Origin: Nostoc sp. MG11
GTDB lineage: Bacteria > Cyanobacteriota > Cyanobacteriia > Cyanobacteriales > Nostocaceae
Assembly (NCBI RefSeq): GCF_014904695.1
Contig: NZ_JACXXN010000010.1
Span: 1 to 64,000 of the forward strand
DNA length: 64,000 nt
Direction of reading: 5' to 3'
Shown: one piece after another, positions 46,907 through 56,444 of the stretch
Layout: every line of letters begins with the position of its first letter
Numbering within the stretch: the stretch's first letter is position 1
Translations under genes and position numbers: made by a program
Notes under the pieces: generated by a model
Databases searched by the model: none
What the model saw: the letters and a program-made list of their open reading frames with translations, nothing else
Told to the model about the DNA's origin: nothing

Positions 46907-46990
46907 ATGAGATACATCTTTCAAAAAATATTTCTTTGGGTAGTAGAGTTATTGCCTGAAAAAGCAAGATGGTTAGCGATAGGAGGGTAA
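46907..46990 (+). CDS. Small ORF, 27 aa, just upstream of the DUF389 gene
   Basis: ATG at 46907 to TAA at 46988-46990 encodes MRYIFQKIFLWVVELLPEK followed by ARWLAIGG, an amphipathic, Trp-containing peptide. The DUF389 start lies immediately after, with AGGAGGG overlapping the small ORF's last codons, so translation could be coupled. It may be a leader peptide or a small membrane protein; no homologue is known to me. Confidence 0.4.
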   Translation: MRYIFQKIFLWVVELLPEKARWLAIGG

Positions 46991-46991
46991 A

Positions 46992-47551
46992 ATGCGTCAA
47001 CTCATTATCCAAGTGCCACGGGGAAACGGAAAAGCTGTTATCGATATTGCCAAATCTCATAACGGCGCAAATCTGGCTCGATTTGAAGGAAATGCAGAAG
47101 AACCAATTGATGTGGTGATTGTTCACTTTTCTAATCGAGAAGTTGGGAAAGTTTTAGAAGAATTGCAAAACTTGCCCAAAGTACACATCACACTCATACC
47201 AACTGGTGTGATGACTCTGCAACCGCCTGCAACGGAAGCACCACAGCAAGTTGTGGATGTGGAAGAATGCAGCCCTATTGAGATTTTTCTTTCTGGTTTG
47301 GAAAGTGTTGGCTCTTGGCAAGGCTTTCTTGGTTATGCAGTACTGGCAGGCTTTGTAGTCTGGATTGGCTTGTATACTAATACAGCTTACTTATTAGTGG
47401 CGGCAATGCTAATTGCACCGTTTGCAGGCCCGGCAATGAATACGGCGATCGCCTTACCCAATCAATTCAAACTCATTTATTGAAACAGGATTTTAACGTG
47501 ACACCTCTAGTTGATGTCAACGTCTTAGAAACCTCTGCTAATAGCAATTAA
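46992..47551 (+). pseudogene. DUF389 membrane protein gene with internal deletion and frameshift
   Basis: The first 155 codons look like a normal DUF389 N-terminus (MRQLIIQVPRGNGKAVIDIA ... VVIVHFSNREVGKVLEELQN) plus one or two helices (LGYAVLAGFVVWIGL, AYLLVAAMLIAPFAGPAMNTAIA). The frame then stops at 47483. A +1 frame immediately continues as LLKQDFNVTPLVDVNVLETSANSN to 47551, which fits a C-terminus of this protein. About 200 middle codons are missing. The gene has a strong AGGAGGG site, so the short product may still be made. Confidence 0.75.
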
Positions 47552-47574
47552 TTACGAATTATGAATTATGAATT

Positions 47575-48390
47575 ATGAGTAGTTCAAAGCTTTCAGAAAA
47601 ACAAGCCCTAGATAGAGAACGTAACGAAGTCTTGCAACAGTTAGAAGATTGGCTAGAAATTCCAATGCTGGTGCTGGGCTTTGTATGGCTAGCACTATTC
47701 ATCATCGAAATTATTTGGGGTTTAAATTCTTTACTAGAAGCTTTCAGTATTACTATCTGGATTATTTTTATATTAGATTTTATCCTGAAACTAGCGATCG
47801 CTCCTCATAGACCTTCTTATATCAAAAGCAATTGGCTAACAGCTATTTCTCTATTTTTGCCTGCGCTGCGTAGTTTTCGGATTATCCGAGTCATAAAAAT
47901 ACTCCGAACAGGACGAGCTGTGCGAGGATTACAACTGTTGCGAGTCATGACTCGTGCTAACCGAGGAATGCGGGTTCTCTCAGCCAGTGTGAACCGTCGA
48001 GGCTTTGGTTATGTTGTGGCGTTAACCATGATTGTTACTTTAATAGGAGCAGCAGGGATGTATGCGTTTGAAAACGAAGTTCCTGTGGAATCAGGGCTGC
48101 ACAACTACGGTACTGCTTTATGGTGGACAGCAATGCTAATGGCGACGATGGGTTCTGACTATTGGCCAAAAACGCCTGAAGGTCGAGTGCTTTGTTTTAT
48201 TTTGGCGTTGTATGCGTTTGCCGTGTTTGGCTACGTTACTGCGACTCTAGCGACGTTCTTTATTGGTCGTGATGCCGATGATGATCAAGCAGAGTTAGCC
48301 GGAGCGAAATCGATTCAAATGCTTCAGACAGAAATCGCAGCGTTGCGGCAGGAAATTCAAGAATTATTGCATCAGAATTCACAGCGTTGA
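47575..48390 (+). CDS. Voltage-gated-type ion channel with an unusual filter
   Basis: A 271-residue six-helix channel subunit. Helices S1-S3 cover about 28-90, and S4 reads RSFRIIRVIKILRTGRAVRGLQLLRVMTRANRG (about 100-132), with regularly spaced Arg. The pore loop is ALWWTAMLMATMGSDYWPKTPEGR (about 180-203), where a K+ channel would have TVGYGD; here it is TMGSDYWP. S6 and a short C-terminal coiled coil (LQTEIAALRQEIQELL) follow. Ion selectivity cannot be inferred with confidence. The gene follows a GAATTAT tandem repeat. Confidence 0.88.
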   Translation: MSSSKLSEKQALDRERNEVLQQLEDWLEIPMLVLGFVWLALFIIEIIWGLNSLLEAFSITIWIIFILDFILKLAIAPHRPSYIKSNWLTAISLFLPALRSFRIIRVIKILRTGRAVRGLQLLRVMTRANRGMRVLSASVNRRGFGYVVALTMIVTLIGAAGMYAFENEVPVESGLHNYGTALWWTAMLMATMGSDYWPKTPEGRVLCFILALYAFAVFGYVTATLATFFIGRDADDDQAELAGAKSIQMLQTEIAALRQEIQELLHQNSQR

Positions 48391-48422
48391 CGTTAGTAAA
48401 CATTAATTAGTGAGGAAACTAC

Positions 48423-48899
48423 ATGAATGCAGAAATTTCTACAGCTTGGGATAAGGTTCAAAGCATGATCAACGGTTTCATTGCTTTGCTACCAAACATG
48501 ATCTTAGCGTTGATTGTTTTTCTATTATTTTTGTTTATTGCCAGCAGAATTAAGGCACTAGTTAAACGGTTAACTCGCAACCGTCGTTCTGCGCGGAACT
48601 TGGGATTAGTACTAGGAAGGTTAGTGCAAGGAATAACAATTTTGATTGGGTTGTTTATCGCCCTTTCCATTGTGATTCCTACATTTAGGGCTGGTGATTT
48701 GATACAACTGTTGGGAATTAGCGGTGTTGCAATTGGTTTTGCCTTCCGCGATATTTTGCAAAACTTCTTAGCTGGGATTTTAATTCTGCTGACTGAACCT
48801 TTTCAAATTGATGACCAAATTGTTTTTAAAGGTTTTGAGGGGACTGTAGAAAATATTGAGACACGCGCAACAACAATCAGAACTGACGTTTTAAATTAA
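48423..48899 (+). CDS. MscS-type channel protein, C-terminally truncated
   Basis: A 158-residue protein with three hydrophobic segments (about 18-40, 62-85, 90-125) and the MscS pore-lining signature LLGISGVAIGFAFRDILQNFLAGILILLTEPFQIDDQI. The protein stops after TVENIETRATTIRTD where the beta domain normally continues for about 100 residues (RRVVIPN and so on). It may be an inactive remnant or a short form. It has GAGGAAA before its ATG. Confidence 0.8.
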   Translation: MNAEISTAWDKVQSMINGFIALLPNMILALIVFLLFLFIASRIKALVKRLTRNRRSARNLGLVLGRLVQGITILIGLFIALSIVIPTFRAGDLIQLLGISGVAIGFAFRDILQNFLAGILILLTEPFQIDDQIVFKGFEGTVENIETRATTIRTDVLN

Positions 48900-48920
48900 T
48901 AGCTTTTTGGACTAATACTT

Positions 48921-49520
48921 ATGAAAAATCTGAATTGGAAAGGTTATCGAATTATCGCATGGATAGGACAAGCTCTACTAACAATATTTGTCATAGCCGC
49001 AGCAGTTCAAGGGAAGTGGTCAAATGCCTTGGGTCTTGCATTCTTCCTTATTTTATCCTTTGTGTTTGTCATCCGAGATTATAAATTACCCACCTTGTTT
49101 GATTTTTTGTTTGTCTTAGCTGCATTGCTAAATGCTACTGGTTGGGTATGGAATTTATTTGGTATGCCAGGCCCCTATGACGAGATTGTTCATGCTTATA
49201 CAACTTTTGCAATTACCCTGGCGCTCAGTTTTTTAGTATATGGTTCAATATTGAATATATTTCGGAATCATACACTTTTATATCTAGTGACAATTACTAG
49301 TTTTGGAATTGCTATTGGTGCTTTGTGGGAAGTCACAGAATGGTCTGCTGGTAAAATTCTCAATACTCAGGTAATTGAGAGCTTGGATGACACCATTATT
49401 GATTTAGTAATGGACTCCTTGGGGGCTGAATTAGCAGCTTTAATTAGCCTTTGGGCATTACGAGAGTGGAAAAATCGTCATACAGATGCAACAAATTCAC
49501 AAAATGAGACATACGTTTAA
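48921..49520 (+). CDS. Six-helix membrane protein of DUF2238-like type
   Basis: A 199-residue integral membrane protein with about six helices (for example GQALLTIFVIAAAVQ, ALGLAFFLILSFVFVI, TLFDFLFVLAALLNATGWVWNLF). The conserved polar patch PYDEIVHAYTTFAITLALSF and ALWEVTEWSAGKIL / LDDTIIDLVMDSLGAELAAL resembles the DUF2238 (YjdF) family. The function is unknown. It lies 21 bp after the MscS-type gene and may be co-expressed. Confidence 0.7.
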   Translation: MKNLNWKGYRIIAWIGQALLTIFVIAAAVQGKWSNALGLAFFLILSFVFVIRDYKLPTLFDFLFVLAALLNATGWVWNLFGMPGPYDEIVHAYTTFAITLALSFLVYGSILNIFRNHTLLYLVTITSFGIAIGALWEVTEWSAGKILNTQVIESLDDTIIDLVMDSLGAELAALISLWALREWKNRHTDATNSQNETYV

Positions 49521-49552
49521 ATTACATAATTTTTGATAATTATAAGAAAACT

Positions 49553-50848
49553 ATGAAGGCTAAATATATACATAATCAACAGAAAAATCTTACATCAAAT
49601 TTGGTGAAATTACTAAGAGTAATGTCAACCAAACAAGGGCATTCAATATGGAAACAATCAACAACTTATCTGCTGTTACCTTTTATCGGGTTAATGCTAG
49701 GATTTTTGAGTAGCTGTTCGAGAGAGTTGCCTAGAGAGGTTAGTCCTTCACCTGTTGTTTCTCCTACAGTTAATGAGCCACAAAATCAAAGTTCGCGCCC
49801 TTTAACACCAACTGCTGATGACAACAATTTTGTAGTTGAAGTTGTGGAAAAAGTAGAACCATCTGTAGTTCAAATTAATACATCCCGAACTGTCAGAAGT
49901 GAAGTACCACAATTACCTGATGCATTAAATGACCCATTCTTTCGGCGCTTTTTCGGTGAAACGTTACCAACACAGCCTCAAGAGCGAGTAGTGCGCGGTG
50001 TAGGCTCTGGTTTTATCATCGATCCCAATGGACGAATTCTCACCAACGCTCACGTTGTCAACAATGCGGATACGGTGACGGTGTCATTTTCTGATGGTCG
50101 TACTGTTGAAGGAAAAGTGCTAGGCCAAGATTCGGTGACAGATGTTGCAGTTGTGCAAATTCCTGGTAATAACTTACCAGCAGTAGAAATAGCAAATCCT
50201 GACTCTGCAAGACCAGGACAATGGGCGATTGCGATCGGTAATCCTTTAGGTTTACAACAAACAGTAACAGTAGGCGTTATTAGTGCGATCAACCGTTCTT
50301 TAAATCTTTCCACTAGACCTAGTAGCTATATTCAAACCGACGCAGCAATTAACCCCGGAAATTCAGGCGGGCCACTCTTAAATGCTCGCGGTCAAGTAAT
50401 AGGAGTCAACACTGCAATTATCCAGGGTGCTGAAGGTATCGGCTTTGCTATTCCTATAGATACGGCTCAAAGAATTGCCCAGCAATTAATTACTCAAGGC
50501 AAAGTTGAATATCCTTATTTAGGTCTTCAAATGCTCACATTGACACCTGAAGTGAAGCAAAGAATCAATAATTATCCAAACAGTAACGTCCGTATTGTCG
50601 CAGACCAGGGAATTCTTGTTGTTCGCGTTATTCCTAATTCTCCTGCTTCCAGAATTGGGCTACGCCCAGGGGATGTTATTCAAGAAATTAACAATCAACC
50701 CGTTACCACATCTGAGGATATTCAACAGATTCTTGAAAAGAATGGCTTAAATAATAACTTGCAAATCCAAGTACTACGTAATGAGCAGAACTTGCAATTT
50801 ACAGTAAAACCTGAACCATTACCATCTCCAAATAACATTCAGTCTTAA
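49553..50848 (+). CDS. HtrA/Deg-type serine protease with PDZ domain
   Basis: A 431-residue periplasmic or membrane-anchored protease and chaperone of the Deg/HtrA family. A membrane signal ends in a lipobox-like GFLSSC (about 50-56). The catalytic triad is visible: His in ILTNAHVVNNAD (near 165), Asp in SVTDVAVVQIPG (near 197), Ser in AAINPGNSGGPLLNARG (near 270). A C-terminal PDZ domain (about 325-415) has VIPNSPASRIGLRPGDVIQEINNQPV. It resembles cyanobacterial HhoA/HhoB. An ATG at codon 24 is an alternative start. Confidence 0.95.
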   Translation: MKAKYIHNQQKNLTSNLVKLLRVMSTKQGHSIWKQSTTYLLLPFIGLMLGFLSSCSRELPREVSPSPVVSPTVNEPQNQSSRPLTPTADDNNFVVEVVEKVEPSVVQINTSRTVRSEVPQLPDALNDPFFRRFFGETLPTQPQERVVRGVGSGFIIDPNGRILTNAHVVNNADTVTVSFSDGRTVEGKVLGQDSVTDVAVVQIPGNNLPAVEIANPDSARPGQWAIAIGNPLGLQQTVTVGVISAINRSLNLSTRPSSYIQTDAAINPGNSGGPLLNARGQVIGVNTAIIQGAEGIGFAIPIDTAQRIAQQLITQGKVEYPYLGLQMLTLTPEVKQRINNYPNSNVRIVADQGILVVRVIPNSPASRIGLRPGDVIQEINNQPVTTSEDIQQILEKNGLNNNLQIQVLRNEQNLQFTVKPEPLPSPNNIQS

Positions 50849-50944
50849 GTTTGTCAGGTAGGTAATCTCTACCTGACTCATCAACTGTTTTCCACAGATG
50901 ATTCAGACTTACCATTTACCACAGCTAATACTTTTTATTCTGGA

Positions 50945-51838
50945 CTATCTTTTTGATTTTCCTGCCAGTTGTTGATGGCTCTTCATCACTAAAGGCACTA
51001 GAACTAGACTCTCAATCTGCTGAATTCCAAAGTAAAAAGCTATAACAGCGGCGATTTTCCAAGGTTCTTCATTTAATGCTAGCAGTGCAGGCGGAATCAC
51101 ACTCAATGTTGGCCCAACATTTGGGATAAATTCTAATAATCCTGCCAAAATAGCATTAACTAATGGCAATGGTATTCCCAAAATCAACAATCCAATATAG
51201 CTTAATGTTGCAATGACCAGCATAGTCAGGAATGTGCCTTTAATCCAGCCAGTCAATGAGACTGCACACTTATTGAGAATGTCATCAACTCGCCGACGAT
51301 AAAAGGCAGGAAATAGCATTATAAATCCTTGCCGATAGGGTGATGGATTGGCTAGTAGCATGATAGTGAGAGCTACAAAAAGCAGCAAACCTAAAATAAT
51401 AGAAAGCGAGCTACTGACCAAGCTAAAAAAGTTGTTAATTAACCGATTTAACCAATCTTGTAAACCTTGAGTTAGATACTTAAGCCCCCGAATATTTTCT
51501 AAAAATTGGTCAGGAATTACATTTTGTAACCAATTGTTCCACGATCGCAACCGTTCTAGTGCCATAGGCATAATATTGCCAAATTGTTGCAATTGGTCAA
51601 CAAGACGCGGCACAATCAGTGCAAAAAAACCGACCAAAACGACCAATAAGAAAATAACTGATATGGCAACTGCAATTCCTCTTTTTATGCGAAATCGTTG
51701 TAATAAACTTACTAGCTGATTGAGGACTGTCGCTAACACTATAGATGCAAATACCACCAAAATAATTTGCCGAGTTTGCCACAAAATGTAAAGAGATATA
51801 ACAAAGGCGAGGAATCCGATCAATTGTCCGAATCGCAC
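50945..51838 (-). CDS. AI-2E/PerM family transporter, C-terminally short
   Basis: A 297-residue PerM/AI-2E exporter family protein. Typical segments are LYILWQTRQIILVVFASIVLATVLNQLV, GIAVAISVIFLLVVLVGFFALIVPRLVDQLQ, FLTMLVIATLSYIGLLILGIPLPLVNAILAGLLEFIPNVGPTLSVIPPALLAL. The usual protein is about 340-370 aa and ends with a further pair of membrane helices after LVPLVMK. Here it ends VMKSHQQLAGKSKR and stop, so the last helices are missing. Transport is doubtful. Confidence 0.82.
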   Translation of the reverse strand: MRFGQLIGFLAFVISLYILWQTRQIILVVFASIVLATVLNQLVSLLQRFRIKRGIAVAISVIFLLVVLVGFFALIVPRLVDQLQQFGNIMPMALERLRSWNNWLQNVIPDQFLENIRGLKYLTQGLQDWLNRLINNFFSLVSSSLSIILGLLLFVALTIMLLANPSPYRQGFIMLFPAFYRRRVDDILNKCAVSLTGWIKGTFLTMLVIATLSYIGLLILGIPLPLVNAILAGLLEFIPNVGPTLSVIPPALLALNEEPWKIAAVIAFYFGIQQIESLVLVPLVMKSHQQLAGKSKR

Positions 51839-51957
51839 AATGTAGCCCCCATTTTTTGTTATTACCAGCTATTGTGCTGAGTCTAATTACTTCAAAATAG
51901 CTGGATTACTATATGTTGAATTGATAAAGAGCAGAGAAATTAAATACAAAAACTCAT

Positions 51958-53817
51958 TTAGCAGTTATAGATATTCTTAATTAGTTGACTTCGCTCCAGA
52001 CGGCTCAAAATCTGGATGATTAATTTTGAACTCACTATAGGTTTGCTCACACAATCATCAGCACCCACTGCAAATATTTGCTCAACAATATCTGCTTCTA
52101 AATTATCAACCAAAAACATTACTGGCAGGAATCTCCAGTACGGATCGTTACGTACTACCTGACAAAGTTCAATGCCATTGATATGAGGCATTTCCACATC
52201 TAAAATTAGCAAATCTGGAGAAAATTCTGTCAGAGTATCCCAGAAACCTTGTGGGTCTTCAAGAGTTTTTAGAGTAAGTCCTAATGGTTCTAGGGATTGC
52301 TGTATAACAGTTAATGTCTGTGGCTCATCGTCTACAATCATTACTCTTGCTTCGGTAATACGAGTTTGTTGTAATATTTGACTGACTGACTCCAAAATCT
52401 GGCTAGGAGGCATGGATTTTTGCAAAAAAGCACGACCGCCAGATCGTACAGCCTCAACGCGTAGGCGAAGCCTGCCGCAGGCATCGCTAAAATTATTTCG
52501 CTCTGTAAAAACTAACACAGGTATTTGTAGCGTTGGCGTTTCGCCCGCTGTAGGCGATCGCTGGGATAATTCTGTTATTAACTTCAAGCTGTCTTTCTCA
52601 ATATCAATATCAAGTAGCACCACATCGGGATTTAAAGATGAGATTATACTTCTGGCAGCGGTGAGAGTAGTAGCAATCTTAACTTGTAGTTCCTGATTCT
52701 CAGCCTCCTTTATCAATCCCTCAACTATTTGGCGATCATTGCTAATTACTAATAGTAGATTTTGGGTTTGTTCAACTGGGGTTTTTCCTAGCTCTCGTTG
52801 TAACTCCATCAAAAGCTTATCTAAATGAAAACATTGAGCTTGGCTAATAAATTTTTGATTTTGAAATAAATCTTCTATCTCATTAGCTAATAATGAACCT
52901 TTTGGAAAGCCAAAACTACCCAATGAACCAGCTAGCTTGTGAGCTTCTTGCTCTGCGTTTTGCCGCAGTTGAGCATCAAGTGTACCTTTCCTGAAAGCAT
53001 CAGCTGCTAGCTTCAATACTGCAATGCGCGAACCAACCTTAGCTTTGAAATTTTCCCGCTCTTGAGCAATGGCTGCTAGTAGAATTTGCTGCTGCTTTAA
53101 ATCTATTTCTGGCTCATGTGTCTGACAACTTTGCTCATGAGATAGAACTTTTAAACGATAACCCATTCCATAAACAGTTTCTATAAAATCGTAGTTAGCA
53201 CCTGCTGCTTTTAGCTTCTGTCGTAAACTTTTGATATGAGATTTAATCGTATTTTCTTCAGGTGGATCTTTTTCAGTGCCCCAAAGTTGATCTACAATTA
53301 CACTCCGGCTAAAGATGCGCTGGTTATTGCGTAAAAAAAGGTCTAAAAGACTAAATTCTTTTGCTGTTAAATTTAGGGCAATATCTGCATAAGTTACCTC
53401 ACAAGTACTAGGATCAAGACGCAAGCTTCCCCATTCCAAAACTGGAGGTAAAGAAGTATTTCCCCGACGTAGTAAAGCACGAATACGAGCTGATAACTCT
53501 TGAAAATCAAATGGTTTGACTACATAATCATCTGCTCCGGCATCTAAACCGATAACTTTATCAGTTTTAGTATCTTTTGCCGTTAAAAGCAGAATCAGCA
53601 TTTGATAGCCTGAGTGGCGTAATTGCCGACAAAGACTTATGCCATCCAGCTTTGGCAGAATCAAATCTAGCAAAATCAGGTCATAGTTACAGACACTAAC
53701 CAACTCCCAACCAGCTTCACCATCAGCTGCAATATCAACCACATAATTTTGTTTGGTAAGATATGTTGCTACAGCTTGAGCAAGCAAATCATCGTCTTCA
53801 ACCAACAGAATTCTCAT
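51958..53817 (-). CDS. Composite response regulator: REC - wHTH - Hpt - REC - REC
   Basis: A 619-residue signalling protein. The first receiver (1-118) has ILLVEDDD and the phosphorylation site LILLDLILPKLDG. An OmpR-type winged helix follows (about 125-225; LTAKEFSLLDLFLRNNQRIFS, VDQLWG, YGMGYRLK). An Hpt domain (about 235-335) holds HKLAGSLGSFGFPKGS with the phosphorylatable His. Two more receivers come after: one lacks a normal active site (VVLLDIDIEKDS) and includes repeat-coded insertions (DACGRLRLR at 52458-52488 and PTAGETPT), the last is complete (VMIVDDEP, LLILDVEMPHINGIE). Start is the ATG at 53817. It likely accepts phosphate from the neighbouring hybrid kinase. Confidence 0.9.
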   Translation of the reverse strand: MRILLVEDDDLLAQAVATYLTKQNYVVDIAADGEAGWELVSVCNYDLILLDLILPKLDGISLCRQLRHSGYQMLILLLTAKDTKTDKVIGLDAGADDYVVKPFDFQELSARIRALLRRGNTSLPPVLEWGSLRLDPSTCEVTYADIALNLTAKEFSLLDLFLRNNQRIFSRSVIVDQLWGTEKDPPEENTIKSHIKSLRQKLKAAGANYDFIETVYGMGYRLKVLSHEQSCQTHEPEIDLKQQQILLAAIAQERENFKAKVGSRIAVLKLAADAFRKGTLDAQLRQNAEQEAHKLAGSLGSFGFPKGSLLANEIEDLFQNQKFISQAQCFHLDKLLMELQRELGKTPVEQTQNLLLVISNDRQIVEGLIKEAENQELQVKIATTLTAARSIISSLNPDVVLLDIDIEKDSLKLITELSQRSPTAGETPTLQIPVLVFTERNNFSDACGRLRLRVEAVRSGGRAFLQKSMPPSQILESVSQILQQTRITEARVMIVDDEPQTLTVIQQSLEPLGLTLKTLEDPQGFWDTLTEFSPDLLILDVEMPHINGIELCQVVRNDPYWRFLPVMFLVDNLEADIVEQIFAVGADDCVSKPIVSSKLIIQILSRLERSQLIKNIYNC

Positions 53818-54111
53818 GAAAATGTTTGCTTGTAGAAGCAACCCTGAGCGCTGTAATCAAATTTCTATAACTTAGGTTATGCCCTTTTCAGCTTTATAAG
53901 ACATCTATCAAAGGCAAGGTTTAGGCAAAAGATTCGCCCCGTCTAACCTATTTTGTTGACATCCTCTTCTACCCTTCTGCTGGCAAAGACGCTACGCGTA
54001 GCTTGGCTTTTGAGTAGGAGGAACGGCAAAGCCAAATAGGAAGGTTCTGCGATCGCCCATCATTGTCAGTCAGCAATTCAAAAAAACATCTGTCGCAATC
54101 ATTTTCCAAGT

Positions 54112-56262
54112 TCAAAGTTTACCAGACATTTTACCCAGGCTGGCAACAACGGCAATTAACTCAGCTGCTCTAACTGGTTTAGCAATATGTCGCTGAAACC
54201 CTGCTGCTAATGCCTCTTTATAATCTTCTACCCTGGCATACCCTGTCAGCGCAACAGCAGGAATCCGCCCGCCTAGCTCTGGTTCCATTTCTCTGATTTT
54301 ACGCATCAGCGCGTAGCCATCCTCGCCTGGCATCCCAATGTCGCTGATTAATACATCTGGATGTAATTCTTGTAGTGCTTCAAGTGCCTGCCTTGTAGAG
54401 CTAAAAGTACTAACTTTCGCTCCACACTCTTCGAGTACTGCGGTAATCCACTGCCGTACATCCGCCTCGTCATCTACAACCAGCACTCGCAAGCCAGTAA
54501 GGGGATTGGGGATTGGGGGCTGGGGAGAGAAGTGTAAGTTATTCTCTCCTGTCCCTCTGCTCCTCCGCTCCTCTGCTCCTCTGCTTTCTTCTAAAACGGG
54601 CAACTTGACTGTAAATGTTGCGCCTTGCCCTATTCCTTGGCTTTGGGCTTGGATTGTGCCACCATGCAGTTCTACCAGATGAAGTGTGATCGCCAGCCCT
54701 AAACCTAGTCCTTTATTTGACCGAGTATGAGTACTATCTGCTTGGCAAAAGCGCTCAAATACGTGAGGTAGAAAGTCAGCACTGATACCCTGGCCTGTAT
54801 CACTCACTTGAATTTGAGCATAGTTAGGGATTGAGTATTGGAAAAAGTTTTCCTTATTACCCAATTCCCTTGACAATCGCACCTCAATTCGTCCGCCGTT
54901 GGGTGTAAATTTGATCGCATTGGTGAGTAGATTCAACACAACCTGTTGCAAGCGGTCTGAGTCACCCCAAATTCTTTCTATTGAAGTATCAAGTATAGAT
55001 TCAAGTTGAATATCATTAGCATCTGCTAATGGTTGCACAACCTCAATTGCGGCTGTAATTACTTCTACTAAATCTACCAAATCAATGGAGAGTGAAAGTT
55101 CTCCTCTAACAATACGCGAAATATCAAGTAGGTCTTCAATAAGTTGCATTTGCAAATTAGCATTGCGTTCAATTATCTCCAATGCTAGAGTTGCTTTAGC
55201 CTCATCTAGCGCACCCGTTTGCAACATCCCAGCCCAACCAATAATTGCAGTCATGGGGGTACGTAATTCATGGGAAACTATTGCTAAAAATTCGTCTTTG
55301 GAACGATTTGCCGCTTCTGCCGCACTTTGTGCTGCTTCGCTAACGGCGCGTGCAGCTTGTTCTCGTAGTAGCAGTTGCTCTTTTTCTTCCTCGGATTGTT
55401 TGCGCTCAGTAATATCTTGCATAATTTTAGAGAAGCCGCGCAGATTTCCATTTTCATCTCGTAAAGGTGTGATTACACAATGCGCCCAGAAAAATGTTCC
55501 ATCTTTGCGGATATGCCAACGATTTTCCCGCGAAAAACCTTCAGTTACGGCTTGTCTCAATGCTTGTTGTGGTTGTCCACGCTCAATTGCTTCTGGTGAA
55601 AAAATTCGCTCAAAAGGTTGACCAATAATTTCTGATTCTTGATAGCCTAAAATACGTTCGGCTCCAATGTTCCAACTGGTAAAGTTACCGTTTGGATCTA
55701 ACATAAAAATTGCGTAATTAGTTACTCCTTCTACTAACAATCGATAACGTTCTTCACTTTGACGTAGACTGTCTTGAATTTGACGTAAACACTCGTAATT
55801 TTGCTGGGCTGCTTTCGCGTTTTTCTGAGCTTGCGATCGCGCCTGACGTAATGCGGAGTTAAGTGAGCTGATCAACACTGCTACCAGCACAAACTGAATC
55901 AACCCTACTACACTGAACCCAGTAACGGCCAGAGAATAAAAAGGAGGTAAAAGGAAGTAGGCGCAGACTATAGCAGACAAAAAAGTTGCCAACAGTCCTG
56001 GGTTGAAACCACCATACCAGGAACTAACCATGACAGCAGCTAAAAACAGTGGGTAAATGGTATTCAGCCTGTGTAACTGCCATAGAAGCAGTGTCAGCAG
56101 TAAAGCTAGTAAAACCGTTAAGAAGGCAATGCTATAGCCTTGTAGTTGCGATCGCCAAAGGCGGGGCGAAGCCCATCGCGTAGCGTCTCCGTAGGAGAAT
56201 CGCCGTTCGCGGAGCGTTCCGTAGGAAAGGCGGGACGAAGCCCATCGCGTCAATCTCCACAT
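54112..56262 (-). CDS. Hybrid sensor histidine kinase
   Basis: A 716-residue membrane histidine kinase. After a repeat-coded N-terminus come four membrane helices (DUF4118-like; FLTVLLALLLTLLLWQL and following), a PAS/PAC sensor (about 165-290; LVEGVTNYAIFMLDPNGNFTSWNIG, GFSREN, RIRKDGTFFWAH), the phosphoacceptor HisKA (FLAIVSHELRTPMTAIIGW, His near 331), the ATPase (LLTNAIKFTPNGGRIEV, DTGQGISADFLPHVFERF, GLGLGLAI) and a C-terminal receiver (RVLVVDDEADVRQW, LISDIGMPGEDG). The first about 40 residues (RWASSRLSYGTLRERRFSYGD) derive from GC-rich palindromic repeats, so the true start is uncertain. It faces the response regulators. Confidence 0.92.
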   Translation of the reverse strand: MWRLTRWASSRLSYGTLRERRFSYGDATRWASPRLWRSQLQGYSIAFLTVLLALLLTLLLWQLHRLNTIYPLFLAAVMVSSWYGGFNPGLLATFLSAIVCAYFLLPPFYSLAVTGFSVVGLIQFVLVAVLISSLNSALRQARSQAQKNAKAAQQNYECLRQIQDSLRQSEERYRLLVEGVTNYAIFMLDPNGNFTSWNIGAERILGYQESEIIGQPFERIFSPEAIERGQPQQALRQAVTEGFSRENRWHIRKDGTFFWAHCVITPLRDENGNLRGFSKIMQDITERKQSEEEKEQLLLREQAARAVSEAAQSAAEAANRSKDEFLAIVSHELRTPMTAIIGWAGMLQTGALDEAKATLALEIIERNANLQMQLIEDLLDISRIVRGELSLSIDLVDLVEVITAAIEVVQPLADANDIQLESILDTSIERIWGDSDRLQQVVLNLLTNAIKFTPNGGRIEVRLSRELGNKENFFQYSIPNYAQIQVSDTGQGISADFLPHVFERFCQADSTHTRSNKGLGLGLAITLHLVELHGGTIQAQSQGIGQGATFTVKLPVLEESRGAEERRSRGTGENNLHFSPQPPIPNPLTGLRVLVVDDEADVRQWITAVLEECGAKVSTFSSTRQALEALQELHPDVLISDIGMPGEDGYALMRKIREMEPELGGRIPAVALTGYARVEDYKEALAAGFQRHIAKPVRAAELIAVVASLGKMSGKL

Positions 56263-56444
56263 TTTCTATTACTTCTGGTTATGCCATAAGTTTATTAGGG
56301 TTCTGCACGAGTTTTCCACTTTCGAGTTTTATCTTAGAAAATGAATCTTAAGAATATGGTATTTCTAAACAGTGCTCCTCACGATACTGGAGGAATTGAA
56401 GTAGTCAACAATAATAATTTCAAACTCCAAGGAAGATAATAATA

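Noticed and set aside
55085..55621. 178-codon plus-strand frame in the hybrid kinase gene
   Set aside because: Antisense shadow; Ser/Cys-rich translation and no start signals, while the kinase frame has all domain motifs.
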